This document shows, piece by piece, positions 22,570-34,259 of a DNA stretch of 64,000 bases. The DNA is taken from positions 123,621,649 to 123,685,648 of the forward strand of contig OX578140.1 in NCBI GenBank assembly GCA_951213105.1, given 5' to 3'. Within the stretch, counting starts at the first letter, position 1. Every line of letters starts with the position of its first letter. The notes beneath the pieces are model-generated. The model did no database searches. It worked only from the letters and a program-made list of their open reading frames with translations, and was not told the DNA's origin. The translations under genes and the position numbers were made by a program. The DNA is from Amaurobius ferox. Its lineage: Eukaryota > Arthropoda > Arachnida > Araneae > Amaurobiidae.

Positions 22570-22763
22570 ACCCCCAATACTCTTGCATGTTTTAGATCCC
22601 GATGTATCCTGGTTTGTTCGATGTTATTATGGGTCTCGCAGGGTTTTGCCACAAATGCGCATAGTGTAATTTGGTTGTTCTATGGCATAAGTCATATCGA
22701 ATTTATTTTCTGTATATCAAAAGAAGTTTTGTAAATTCCACTGATAAATGTGTTTTGGCTTTT

Positions 22764-24217
22764 TAACACTTTACAACAAAGTTGAAAAGTGTTTATGACT
22801 TTGTTCATTCTGTCTGTCTGTCTGTCCGTTAGCACGAAAACTGCCGTAAAAATGATTTAATCAAAATGAAATTTTAGTATGTTGTTCAGACGGTCTGTAG
22901 GACCTATGGGAATATAAATGAATAATATCACCCAATTAGTTTTGGATTGAACCCGGGTTGAAAAAATGAACTATATTGAGCCCTATGGGACCTAATTTTT
23001 CAAACATTTTTTAAGCGGATTTCAAATTCACAAATTGCTTCGAAAATTTTAGGTAATATTCAAATTGTTCCATAAAATATATAAAAAAAAATTCAACAAA
23101 ATATATTTAGTAGTTCTTTAAATAAAAATTAAAATAATAATAACACCTCTTATATGAAGCGATCACGTGACCACGATATAAAAATATCACGTGACCCACT
23201 TCAAAATGATATATGGCATCCATCTTGTCTCAAAATCGTGATTTTTAAAGTTCTTTTTAATTCATATTGAGTGTTGTATCCGTCCTTAAACCGCTTTATT
23301 TTTGCTTAAATTCTGTGCATTTACATACTGAAAAAATCTGATGTGGGCAACACATGACTTTCCTTATATAATGTAATGAATTTACTACTTTTACAGTTAA
23401 AAAAATAGGTTTTTCTTATAGTAGATACTAATATTCTTTCCAAGATATTGAATTTTCGACAATGAGTCGTCATTTTCATTGATTTAGCGTCATTTTTATC
23501 CATTTGGCGAGATTTCCGTTAATTTGGCAACATTTCAAAAAGTCGCCAAGTTGGCGACATGTCGCTAAATTTGGCGCCAATATCTCGCCAAGCGTTATGG
23601 ACGAAGACATAAGTTGTTCTTACAGCAGATAAATTAGTAAAGAAATAAATTACATAAGAAATGTCTACTTGCGTAACTTTAATAGTGGTTTAGATTTTTT
23701 GACGATTTTTTCAAAATTTTATTCGACTATTGGCGTTCAAATACAAAAGTATTACTCAAAGTATCTTTTTTCATGAATGGAACGAGCTAGATCCACGAGA
23801 ATAATGTCACCCAATTTATCGCATGGTATTACATATGAAAAGTGAGAATGTTTCTCAATAGGAATTTTTTTTTTCATTTTATATGACTTTTTAATAATTT
23901 TTTTGAAAAATGTGCAATATCTCGAGAACGGTTCATGTTAGCGTTCTAAAATTCATGTCAATCGTTTTCTATTGAAAAATTACATAAGAAATGTCTACTT
24001 GCGTAACTTTAATAGTGGTTTAGATTTTTTGACGATTTTTTCAAAATTTTATTCGAAAATTTAGGGGGTTCTGAGCATTCGATTACGTATAAAAACAATA
24101 GGCTTCCAGTGTTTACAGATTGTGATTTTTGTACCAAATTTGGTTCGAATCGGTCCATTCGTTCGTCAGTTATCGTCTCCACAGACTCACTGACACACAC
24201 ACACACACACACACATA

Positions 24218-24291
<74 letters not shown>

Positions 24292-25615
24292 TCATTTCAA
24301 AAATGTTTGATTCGTGATCAGGGATGCTTGAAACGTGCTCTCCCGTCGAAAACTCGATTTCGAATTTTCGACCCCGTCACAATACTTTCCTTATACATTA
24401 TGTATATAAGGAAAGTAACAACGCAATTACAATACATTTGAGTTTAAATGCTCATCTAAATTTGATTATTTCTACAACGAAGCCTATTTTTCACCTATGT
24501 AAAATGTAAACAGCAAAATATGTAGAATGAGTTGTATTTGAATTGCTGTATTTCTTTAACACAAAATCATTTAGTTCATGGAGTCTGCGTAGCTGATATG
24601 AATGAAATATTCATTGATTTTATAAAGAGAAGGACGATTTTTTTTCGATGAAGTTTTATGCATAGAGTTTAATTACTTGTAGCTCCATGGTCTTAATTTT
24701 TAAATAAAATAAATTATTATAGTATTGGGATGAATGACATGAATGGGAAATTATTTATGAATGATATGCTGCTTTTATAGAGAAATCCAGGCGTGTTATT
24801 TTTTCTATGACGTCATTTGAATGAATTTTAGTTGTTTTCGATGAAGTTTCAAATATAATAAATTATCGTAGTATTATGATAATTTTAAAAATATTACCGA
24901 GGAATGTATCACATTTTAGAGATGTTTGAACCAGGCAATTTATATCTCAGTGCCGTTAGTTGAATATGTAAAATGTAAACAGCAAAATATGTAGAATGAG
25001 TTGTATTTGAATTGCTGCATTTCTTTAACACAAAATCATTTAGTTCATGGAGTCAGCATAGCTGATATGAATGAAATATTCATTGATTTTTCAGAGAGAA
25101 ATACGATTTTTTTCGATGAAGTTTTAAGCATAGAGTTTAATTACTTGTAGCTCCATGGTCTTAAATTTTTAAATAAAATAAATTATCATAGTATTGTGAT
25201 GAATAAAATGAATGGGAGAAAGTTATGAATTAAATACTGTTTTTATAGAGAAATCCAGGCGTGTTATTTTTTCTATGACGTCATTTGAATGAATTTCAGT
25301 TGTTTTTGATGAAGTTTTCAAATATAATAAATTATCGTAGTATTATGATAATTCTAAAATTATTACCGGGGAATGTATCACATTTTAGAGATGTTTAAAC
25401 CAGGCAATTTATTTTTCAATGCAGTCCTTTGAATGAAGTTCATTTTTTTCGATGAAGGTTTGAGTTTTCAATTATAATAAATTAATGTAGTATTGTGATA
25501 AGTTTTAAAATATTACCGAGGAATGTATTGAATTTTAGACATGTTTAAATAAAATTGCATTGAAGTTGGAAAGTGTTTCATAATCAATGCTTTAAGCATG
25601 ATTGATCTTTTTTGT
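22764..25615 (+). mobile_element. Family C element with nested A and an internal duplication
   Basis: Family C opens with AACACTTTACAAC facing GTTGAAAAGTGTT, a 5' palindrome, then a CTGTCTGT microsatellite (22810-22828). The body has CCCGGGTTGAA, paired CACGTG sites (23163-23170 and 23187-23194) and TGACGTCA. The 3' end has GTTGGAAAGTGTTT (inverted copy of the 5' motif) and the stem-loop CAATGCTTTAAGCATG, ending GATCTTT. A family A element occupies about 23333-24417. About 0.5 kb of the 3' half is present twice (about 24418-24960 and 24965-25450), which makes this copy long. It is non-coding. Confidence 0.88.
23333..24417 (-). mobile_element. Family A element nested in C
   Basis: 3' stem-loop at about 23335-23362; 5' palindrome at about 24382-24417. 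The microsatellite (24190-24288) is one of the longest in the window. An internal block ('ttacataagaaatgtctacttgcgtaac' region) appears twice, at about 23650 and 23983. The C copy at 59773 shows the empty site. Confidence 0.9.
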
Positions 25616-26617
25616 TGCTATCTGTATATGCGCCCTTGGCTGTTAGGATTTGATTATTTTGTTTGTCCAGGATCGAATTTTGACTTGTCACATCTTAGGT
25701 TTTACGGTTTTATTAGCCTGAAAGGCCAGTACTTTACAATGGCACTCGAACAGAGTTAAAAGAACTTTGCAAGTTACTTTATGACATGCATTTTTACTTT
25801 GTTTTCTGAGTTCAACATTTATGTCCATCTTTTCGAGGATGCATTAAATTCAGGAAACTTACATGTGTATTTTTAAAGATGTATAAAGAAGTTCACAGAC
25901 TGAAAATGTACGTGCTGGAAGGTTTTAGTTTGCACAAGAAAGGAAAATCATCAAATTTCCAAAAATTTCTGTGTAATTTTTCAATTTAGTTATTTCTTTC
26001 TGCAAATAAATCATCGTAAGGAGGAAAATTTGAATATGGAAAAAAAAGCTTCTGAAAGGAAAGAGCTGAAATTCTGCATAGTCATATAAAAAGTTTTTCT
26101 AAATTAATTTCTATCAAAATATATCAAGATTGCTATTCATATTATTTCGAATACCAATTTCATAATTCATTCTACATGCTAAAAGGTATTTAAAGAAAAG
26201 AAAAATTACGTAGATTTTGTTTGGGTCGTTTAATAATAGCGTAATAAAAATCACATCACGGTAAGATGATTATTTCGGAATATTTGAGTAAAAGTCTGAG
26301 AAACTAATTTAAAATTAGGAACTTTACATGCTCATACTCATAATCACAAACTTTACATACTCATAATTCAGAAGCGATTGGACCAAATGACTCGAATACT
26401 TGAATTCAAAGTTATATTTTGAATTAAGATTCGAAACCTGGAATCAAAATTGGGTGTTTCCATAGGAAATTATGAAGTTGGTAAACAGAGAATGCTATTC
26501 TCTGTTGAATCCTGTTTTTGAATTTGCTCTACTATGAAAAATGCACGTATAACAAGGAGCGAATCGTTGTTTTTTCGCAGCTGTACATGCATGGTACGGG
26601 TCTCTTCAATTACAGAC
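25616..26617. other. Unassigned sequence before the satellite
   Basis: AT-rich DNA; no gene or repeat boundary is recognised. The frame opening at 26518 runs into the satellite and is not credible as a protein. Confidence 0.5.
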
Positions 26618-27715
26618 AAAAGACTATCATCTCATTAGCTCAGACTATCATCTCCGTAGATCAGATTATCATCTCAGTATCTCAGACTATCATCTCCGTA
26701 GCGCAGATTATCATCTCAGTATCTCAGACTATCATCTCCGTAGCGCAGATTATCATCTCAGTAGCTTTGACTACCATCTAAGTAGCTCAGACTATCATCT
26801 CTGTAGCTCAGATTATCATCTCAGTAGCTCAGAATATCTTCCCCGTAGCTCAGATTATCATCTCAGTAGCTCAAACTATCATCTCCGTAGTTCAGATTAT
26901 TATCTCAGTAACTCAGACTATCATCTCCGTAGCTCAGATTAACCTCTCAGTAGCTCAGTCTATTATCTCCGTAACTCAGATTATCATCTCAGTAGATCAG
27001 ACTATCATTTCCGTAGCTCAGATTATCATCTCAGTAGCTCCGTAGCTCAGATTATCATCTCAGTAGCTCAAACTATCATCTCCGTAGTTCAGATTATTAT
27101 CTCAGTAACTCAGGCTATCATCTCCGTAGCTCAGATTAACCTCTCAGTAGCTCAGTCTATTATCTCCGTAACTCAGATTATCATCTCAGTAGATCAGACT
27201 ATCATCTCCGTAGCTCAGATTATCATCTCAGTAGCTCCGTAGCTCAGATTATCATCTCAGTAGCTCAAACTATCATCTCCGTAGCTCAGATTATCATCTC
27301 AGTATCTCAGACTATCATCTCCGTAGCGCAGATTATCATCTCAGTAGCTTTGACTACCATCTAAGTAGCTCAGACTATCATCTCTGTAGCTCAGATTATC
27401 ATCTCAGTAGCTCAGAATATCATCACCGTAGCTCAGATTATCATCTCAGTAGCTCAAACTATCATCTCCGTAGTTCAGATTATTATCTCAGTAACTCAGA
27501 CTATCATCTCCGTAGCTCAGATTAACCTCTCAGTAGCTCAGTCTATTATCTCCGTAACTCAGATTATCATCTCAGTAGATCAGACTATCATCTCCGTAAC
27601 TCAGATTATCATCTCAGTAGCTCCGTAGCTCAGATTATCATCTCAATAGCTCAGACTATCATCTCCGTAGCTCAGATTATCATTTCATTAGCTCAGACTA
27701 TTATCTTCGTAGATC
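26618..27715 (+). repeat. Satellite of tRNA D-arm-like 21-bp units, about 1.1 kb
   Basis: Roughly fifty 21-bp units alternate between GTAGCTCAGACTATCATCTCC and GTAGCTCAGATTATCATCTCA types, giving a 42-bp dimer. A marker segment ('agctcaaactatcatctcc') recurs near 26869, 27066, 27261 and 27451, so the dimers form a higher-order repeat of about 190-197 bp. Several units are shortened to 'cagtagctccgtagctcag'. The core TAGCTCAG is the tRNA D-arm/A-box sequence, and the array runs directly into a tRNA-like stretch at its right end. There are no unique spacers, so it is not CRISPR-like. Confidence 0.93.
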
Positions 27716-27776
27716 AATGGATAGAACGTTGACTTGTTGGGAATAAGATCAGTGGTTTCAAACTTGGTTGCTACAT
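27704..27776 (+). repeat. tRNA-like sequence at the end of the satellite
   Basis: 'cgtagatcaatggatagaac' matches a tRNA D arm/A box, and 'agtggtttcaaacttggtt' lies at T-arm distance and resembles a B box. The acceptor and anticodon stems do not pair convincingly, so I do not call a functional tRNA. It may be a tRNA pseudogene or SINE head from which the D-arm repeats grew. Confidence 0.5.
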
Positions 27777-28554
27777 CTTTACATGCTGTTTTAGGAACTT
27801 CTTTTCATCTCAATTAAAATATATTTGAGGTACCACAAATGCAAAACTTTGTTTTTAAATTCATTTATAAAATTTTGTTGTATGTTAATATATAGAAGCT
27901 TCTGTTTCGTTTGAATGAAACTTTATGTTAAATGAAATTAAACTTTTGTTATTTTACTCTTTTCTCAGGAATAAAAAGAGCTCAATTTTTTTTTTAATTT
28001 CAAAAAATACTCTTTTTATATAAAGATTTCCAGATGGGATATAAAAGAAGGGATTTTCATTTTAAAAAATGGAGTGCAAAGTCAAGATGTAGGTAAGCGG
28101 CTTAACATTTTACATTAGAAATATTTTTATTCGCCCATGGATTGTGGTCAAACAATACACGGAATGAAAAACAGAATAGAACAAATCTCCCGATTTTTTG
28201 TTATTGGTTTCTATAAAATGCTTGTCTATGAATAGAAGAAAGACTTTGCACCAGGCAGCTTAAGCATATTATATTTTAGAGACACTATTTCGAAACTTTC
28301 AAAAGAGAAGGAGTAAAGTTTTGTGTTCCGTAAAGTGAAAATTGAGTGTTGCTTTCTAATCTTCCAACAAAATAACTATTAATAGAAGGAAAAACTGCAC
28401 TCTGTTGCAAAAAATATATGCATCCATATGAAGTTGAGCTACAGCCGTGAAACTCGGCATGTATGTATCGTTTGAGGAGATATGCGACTGATTAGAATTT
28501 GGGAGCAATAAGACGTTTTAAAAGAAATGGTAGCAACAGAAAGATAACATTTTA
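27777..28554. other. Unassigned sequence
   Basis: AT-rich. From about 28395 it may belong to the 3' flank of the Tc1 relic, but no terminal inverted repeat pair can be matched. Confidence 0.45.
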
Positions 28555-29238
28555 GTAAAAGGCAAATCCTCCTCTGGCAGCTAGCTATATAAGCCAGTAT
28601 TCGGTGCAGCAAAGAGTCAATTAAGTTACTTATGCTCGTCTGCGAAAGATTATGCCATAATTATTACGACTGGTCAGGTAATTCAGTGGTATTCCGAGAA
28701 GGCAGTAATTGCCGTCCCAGCATGTTTCAAACATGTTCTATTAGTGATAGGTCAGAGGACCTGGATGGCCAAGGGAGGGTATTAAATCTTTGAAGATATT
28801 GCTGAGAAAATCGTGCAGTATGTGGTCGAGCATTGTCTTGTTGGTAAATGGTACCTGAGCAGTTTGATAACACAGGCAGAATAATCGGCTGCAGAATATC
28901 GTCGACGTACATGTGAACTGTCAAATTGGCTTGTAGCACAACTAGAGGAGATCGGCTGTTCCACGAGATGGCTCCCCTGGCTGTCATATTATGTGTGAAG
29001 GCCGTGTGCCGTTCTATAACCCATGTGGGATCAGAACGCTGGACAGTCCGCCTCCGAATTTGTCCCTTAAGACAATGTGCCTCCAATTGAACACTGTCCA
29101 GGTTGACCGATCTCGACACCAATCCAGACTGCTTTGCCTATATTGAGGGATCAGTGGTAGGCCTTTTAATGGACGTCGAGACCTAATCTCACCTTCTGTC
29201 AGTCGTCTCTGAATAGTATACCAGGATACAGAATGCAT
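28555..29238 (-). pseudogene. Tc1-like transposase relic, 5'-truncated
   Basis: The minus strand first gives TIQRRLTEGEIRSRRPLKGL and a WCRDRSTW.VFNWRHIVLRD segment (first catalytic-Asp area). After an internal deletion and frame change comes ARGAISWNSRSPLVVLQANL, then QQDNARPHTARFSQQ (second catalytic Asp) and SSDLSLIEHV (the Glu of DD34E). Further 3' are LPSRNTTELPDQ and LIDSL...AYIAS, with stops between. The N-terminal DNA-binding half and the 5' terminal repeat are missing beyond about 29240. It is dead. Confidence 0.9.
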
Positions 29239-29788
29239 GGAGGATTGTTCGTCCGATCTCTACATCTATCGTTTAGATACATCGATGTATTATTATATTA
29301 CTGACCATACCATGATACCAAAAGAGGTTTGATGCGTTATTACATAGCAAATGATTTATATGCAATCCAAGGTGACTAAAATAGTATTATCGTAAACTGG
29401 TAGTCAACATATATTTTGTACAAGTTTAATGTTTTGTTATATTTTTATACTTTTTGATATACGCATGTTTACTATTACTACATATACAGTCAGTGAAATC
29501 AGGAAGACAGAGCTCAGAGGAGCTGTTGATCTAACTGTGTAGCAATTGACTTAGCTATTCCACTATTCCACAATAAACGAAATTTACATATACCAGTAAT
29601 AAATAATCTTTAGTATTTATAGCCTAATCTCCATTATATCTCAATTTCCATTTTAATTTCCATTCATTAACCTTATTTATAAGAATTGATGGCCATAATA
29701 AACTATTAAAAGAATCATAGCCTTACTTTAAAATTTCATTTGGATTAATTAGTTTGACATTTAATTTGAAGTTAAAAAAAAAGTTATT
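29239..29788. other. Unassigned sequence
   Basis: AT-rich. The Tc1 relic breaks off at its left edge and no matching terminal repeat is found here. Confidence 0.5.
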
Positions 29789-31026
29789 TTTACTTTCCTT
29801 ATATACATAATATATAAGGAAAGTATTGTGACGGGGTCGAAAATTCGAATTTGAGTTTTCGACGGGAGAGCACGTTTCAAGCATCCTTGATCACGAATCA
29901 AACATTTTTGAGGTGATGTCTGTGTGTGTGTGTGAAAGTATGTGTGTGTGTGTGTCTGTGTCAGTGAGCCTGTGGAGACGATATCTCACGAACGAATGGA
30001 GCGATTCGAATGAAATTCGGTACAAAAATCACAATACGTGAATACTGGAAGCCTATTGTTTTTAAACGTAATCGAATGTTCAGAACCCTCCTAAATTTTC
30101 GAGTGAAATTTTGAAAAATCATCAAAAAATCAAAACCTTTAATAAAGTTACACAAATAGACATTTCTTATATAATTTTTTATTAGAAAACGACTGACATA
30201 ACTTTAGAACGCTAGCTTGAACTGTTTTCGCGATATTGCACATTTTTCAAATAAATTTATCAAAAAATCCCATCAATTAAAAAAAATATTAACTGTTGAG
30301 AAACATGTTCACTTTTCATATGTAATATTATGCGATGAAATGTGTGACATCATTCTCGTGGATCTAGCTCGTTCCATTCATGAGAAAAGATACTTTGAGT
30401 AATACTTTTGTATTTGAACGCCAATAGTCATTTATCTGCTATAAAAATAACTTATTTCTCCGTCCATAACGTTTGGCGAGATTTTGGCAGAATGTCGCCA
30501 ACTTGGCGACTTTTGAAATGTTGCCAAATCCACGAAAAATCTGCCGAAAATCTCGCCGAATGGATAAAAATGACTCTAAATCAATGAGGGCGCGGTAGCC
30601 CAGTGGTTAGCGCGCTGGAGATGCACTCGGTAGGCCCGGGTTCGATTTCAACCACTGCCAAAACTGCCGCCGTGTTCACGCGGAGTACAATCACGTTAAA
30701 CAAGTGGGTCCGCAAGTCCTTCCGAGAGGTTGGTGGTAGGGGAAGGAGGGTACGGTCCCTGTGGATGCCTCCCCCACTGGGTTCCGGTCTAAATTGGGTG
30801 GCACTTCTCGACCGTCCAAACAGTTACCTTACACCTTTCTGGTAGGTCGGACGGTCTGGGTCTCAACAACTAAATCAATGAAAATGACGACAAATTGTCG
30901 AAAATTCAATATCTTGGAAAGAATATAAGTATCTACTATAAGAAAAATCAATTTTTTTACTGTAAATGTAGTAAATTCATTGCATTATATAAGGAAAGTC
31001 ATGTGTTGCCCACATCAGATTTTTTT
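29789..31026 (+). mobile_element. Family A element carrying a nested SINE
   Basis: It runs from TACTTTCCTTATATACATAA to CCCACATCAGATTTTT. The microsatellite is short (29920-29967). A 282-bp SINE lies in the 3' third at 30588-30869; without it the copy is about 0.95 kb, the family norm. Confidence 0.9.
30588..30869 (+). repeat. tRNA-derived SINE nested in family A, 12-bp TSD
   Basis: CTAAATCAATGA is found at 30576-30587 and 30870-30881 and is normal family A sequence, so it is a true TSD. A box (TAGCCCAGTGGTTAGCGCG) and B box (GGTTCGATTTC, one change) are present. The CAA tail is short. Confidence 0.93.
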
Positions 31027-31260
31027 TTTCATTTTTACCTAAGGAAAAATATTATTTTTAATATTATTATATATTTTATATATTATAAATATTATTAATC
31101 AACTTGACATTCTTTCTGGTGGGGTTTCAGGAAATTATTTATATTATTCTCCCCCTTTAAAATTGCTGTTCCGTTTGATCGCAAGTTTTCGAACTAAACA
31201 TTCCTGTTCTGGTCTATTTATTGGCCTTCTCAAATACTTTTCTCTCGTGATATTACATTA

Positions 31261-32252
31261 AAAAAAATCTGATATGGACAGCACATGACCTTCCTTATAT
31301 AATGCAATGAATTTACTACATTTACAGTGAAAAAAAAAAAGGTTATTCTTGTAGTAGATACTTATATTCTTTCCAAGATATTGAAATTTCGTCAATTATT
31401 CATTATTATTGATTTAGCGTAATTTTTATCAATTTGGCGAGATTTTCATTAATTTGGAAACATTTAAAAAAGTTGCCAAGTTGGCGACATTCTGCCAAAT
31501 TCGTCGCCAAAATCACCAAGCGTTATGGATGGAGAAATAAGTTATTCTTATAGCAGGTAAATGATTATTGCGTTCAAATACATAAGTATTACTCAAAGTA
31601 TCTTTTCTCATGAATGGAACGAGCTAGATCCACGAGAATGATGTCACCCAATTTATCGCATGATATTACATATGAAAAGTGAACATGTTTCTCAGCAGTT
31701 AATATATTTTTTTAATTTATGGGATATTTTGATAAATTTATCTGAATGTGCAATATCTCGAGAACGGCTCAAGCTAGCGTTCTAAAGTTCATGTTAATCG
31801 TTTTCTAAGAATAATTTACGTAAGAAATGTCTATTTGCGTAACTTTATTAAAAGTTTTAATTTTTTGATGATTTTTTCAAAATTTCACTCGAACATTTAT
31901 AGGGATTCTGAACATTCGATTGCGTTTAGAAACATTAGGATTACAGTATTTACGGATTGTAATTTTGTACCAAATTTCGTTCAAATCGGTCCATTTGTTC
32001 GTCAGTTATCGTCTCCACAAACTCACTGACACCCACCCACCCACCCACACACATGCTTTCACACCCACCCACCCACACACACACATGCTTTCACACCCAC
32101 CCACCCACACATTCACACACACATATCACCTCAAAAACGTCTGATTCGTGTTCAGCGATGCTTGAAACGTGCTCTCCCTTCGAAAACTGGAATTCGAATT
32201 TTCGACCCAGTCACAATACTTTCCTTATACATTATTGTATATAAGGAAAGTA
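31261..32252 (-). mobile_element. Family A element, inverted relative to its neighbour
   Basis: 3' end at 31261; 5' palindrome at about 32215-32252. Its microsatellite has CACCCACCC blocks (about 32030-32120) in place of pure CA, separated by 'atgctttcaca'. It lies tail-to-tail with the A copy ending at 31026, 235 bp away. Confidence 0.9.
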
Positions 32253-32379
32253 ATAAACTAGACGTCAGGAGATAAAAAGAACGAAATAGAGAAACAGGTT
32301 AAATAATATAGTGTTATTCACAAATCATTGACAGGATTTCTGGAATTTTCTGATGCATGACATGATTATATCTAATTAT

Positions 32380-32505
32380 TACTTTCCTTAAATATATAAT
32401 GTATGAGGAAAGTATTGTGACGGGGTCGAAAATTCGAATTCGAGTTTTCGACGGGGGAGCACGTTTCAAGCATCCCTGATCACGAATCGAACATTTGTGA
32501 GGTGA

Positions 32506-32538
<33 letters not shown>

Positions 32539-33308
32539 CAGTGAGTCTGTGGAAATGATATCTCACGAACAAGTGGAGAGATTCGAATGAAATTTGGTAC
32601 AAAAATCACAATCCGTGAATACTATAAGCCTATTGTTTTTAAACGCAATCGAATGTTCAGAACCCCCTAAATTTTCGAGTGAAATTTTGAAAAAATCACC
32701 AAAAAATCAAAACCTTTAATAAAGTTATGCAAATAGACTTTCTTATGTAATTTTTAATTAGCAACGATTGACATAAACTTTAGAACGCTAGCATGCCCCG
32801 TTTTTGAGATATTGCACATTTTTCAAACCAATCTATCAAAAAAACCCCTAAATTAAAAAAATATATTAACTTTTGAGAAACATGTTCACTTTTCATATGT
32901 AATATCATGCGATACATTTGGTGACATCATTGTCGTGGACCTAGCTCGTTCCATTCATGAGAAAAGATACTTTGAGTAATACTTTTTTATCTGAACGCCA
33001 ATTGTCATTAATATGTTATAAGAATAACTTATTTCTCCATCCATAACGATTGGCGAGATTTTGACGACGAATTTGGCAGAATGGCTCCAACTTGGCGATA
33101 TTTTTAAATGTTGCCAAATTAATGAAAATGACGCCAAATGAATAAAAATTACGTTAAATCAATGAAAATTACGCCTAATTGACGAAAATTCAGTATCGTG
33201 GAAAGAATATAAGTATCTACTATAAGAATAACCTATTTTTTTACTGTAAATGTAGTTAATTCATAGCATTATATAAGGAAAGTCATGTGCTGCCCACATC
33301 AGATTTTT
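32380..33308 (+). mobile_element. Family A element followed at once by a B element
   Basis: Full-length with a (TG)n tract at 32509-32538. It ends CCCACATCAGATTTTT, and family B begins about 8 bp later in the same orientation. Confidence 0.9.
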
Positions 33309-33314
33309 ATTTTT

Positions 33315-34259
33315 TACTTTCCCTGCAATACATGGTAATGTATAGGGAAAATATTGGAATCATTTCGAAAATCGCAATTCGAGTTTTCGACGGATTTACA
33401 CGTTTCGAGATCTCTAGAATACGAAAAAACTATTTTTAGCGTGACGTCTGTGTGTGTGTCTGTGTGTCTGTGTAATGTATGCATCCACTCTAACTCAAAA
33501 ACTTATGGTCCGAATTTCATAAAAAATTTGGTAAGTCACTTGGGTATGACCCTGGTGCTGATTAGTCTTTGGTACGATTCGTTGAAACAGAACCCGCCTT
33601 TTTTTTTGCGAAATGGCCCGTAAAAATTTCATGTATCCACTCTAGCTAAAATACTAATTGATCAAATTTCACAAAATTTAGTAGATAAGTTACTTGTACG
33701 ATACTCTGCTGATTAGATTTTGGTATTAATCTAAATAGAACAATCTGCCTTTTTTTATGAAATGGTCCGTAAAAATGTCATGTATCCACTCTAACTAAAA
33801 TACTAATTGACCAAATTTCAGGAAATTTGGATAGATAAGTTACCTGGGGGATACTCTGGTGCTGATTAGATTTTGGTATTATTCGGAAAAGAACAACCTC
33901 CCTTTTTTTACGAAATGGCCCTCAAAAATCGCAAAATCTAAAAAAAAAAGCTACGTATGTTCAAATATATCAATTAAATGCTTATTTTATACGTAATTTT
34001 TGATGAGGAAAATAATAAGAACAACTCTATTATTCTAGGGCTAACCATTCTTGAGATATTCGAGATTTTTCGCATTTAATTATGCCACTTTTAGAAAAAT
34101 GTCTAATTACCAAATGAAAATTGCCAAATGAAATTGAATTAAAAATGCAAATTTAGTGTTATTTTGTGCAATTAAACTCAATTTAATGAATTATTAAAGA
34201 AATAAAAAAAATGAATTTGAGTCTGCAGGGACAGTCATGTGCTGCCCACATCAGATTTT
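33315..34259 (+). mobile_element. Family B element, copy 4
   Basis: 5' palindrome around 33316-33352, short TG/CTG microsatellite (33447-33472), repeated 'atgtatccactcta' blocks, and 3' end CATGTGCTGCCCACATCAGA. The 'aaactaatngaccaaatttc' block is present three times, one more than in copy 1. Confidence 0.87.

Noticed and set aside
26618..27715. Regular repeats resembling a CRISPR array
   Set aside because: There are no unique spacers, the units are contiguous 21-mers, and the setting is eukaryotic.
27704..27776. Functional tRNA gene
   Set aside because: D-arm and T-arm-like segments are present but acceptor and anticodon stems do not pair by eye.
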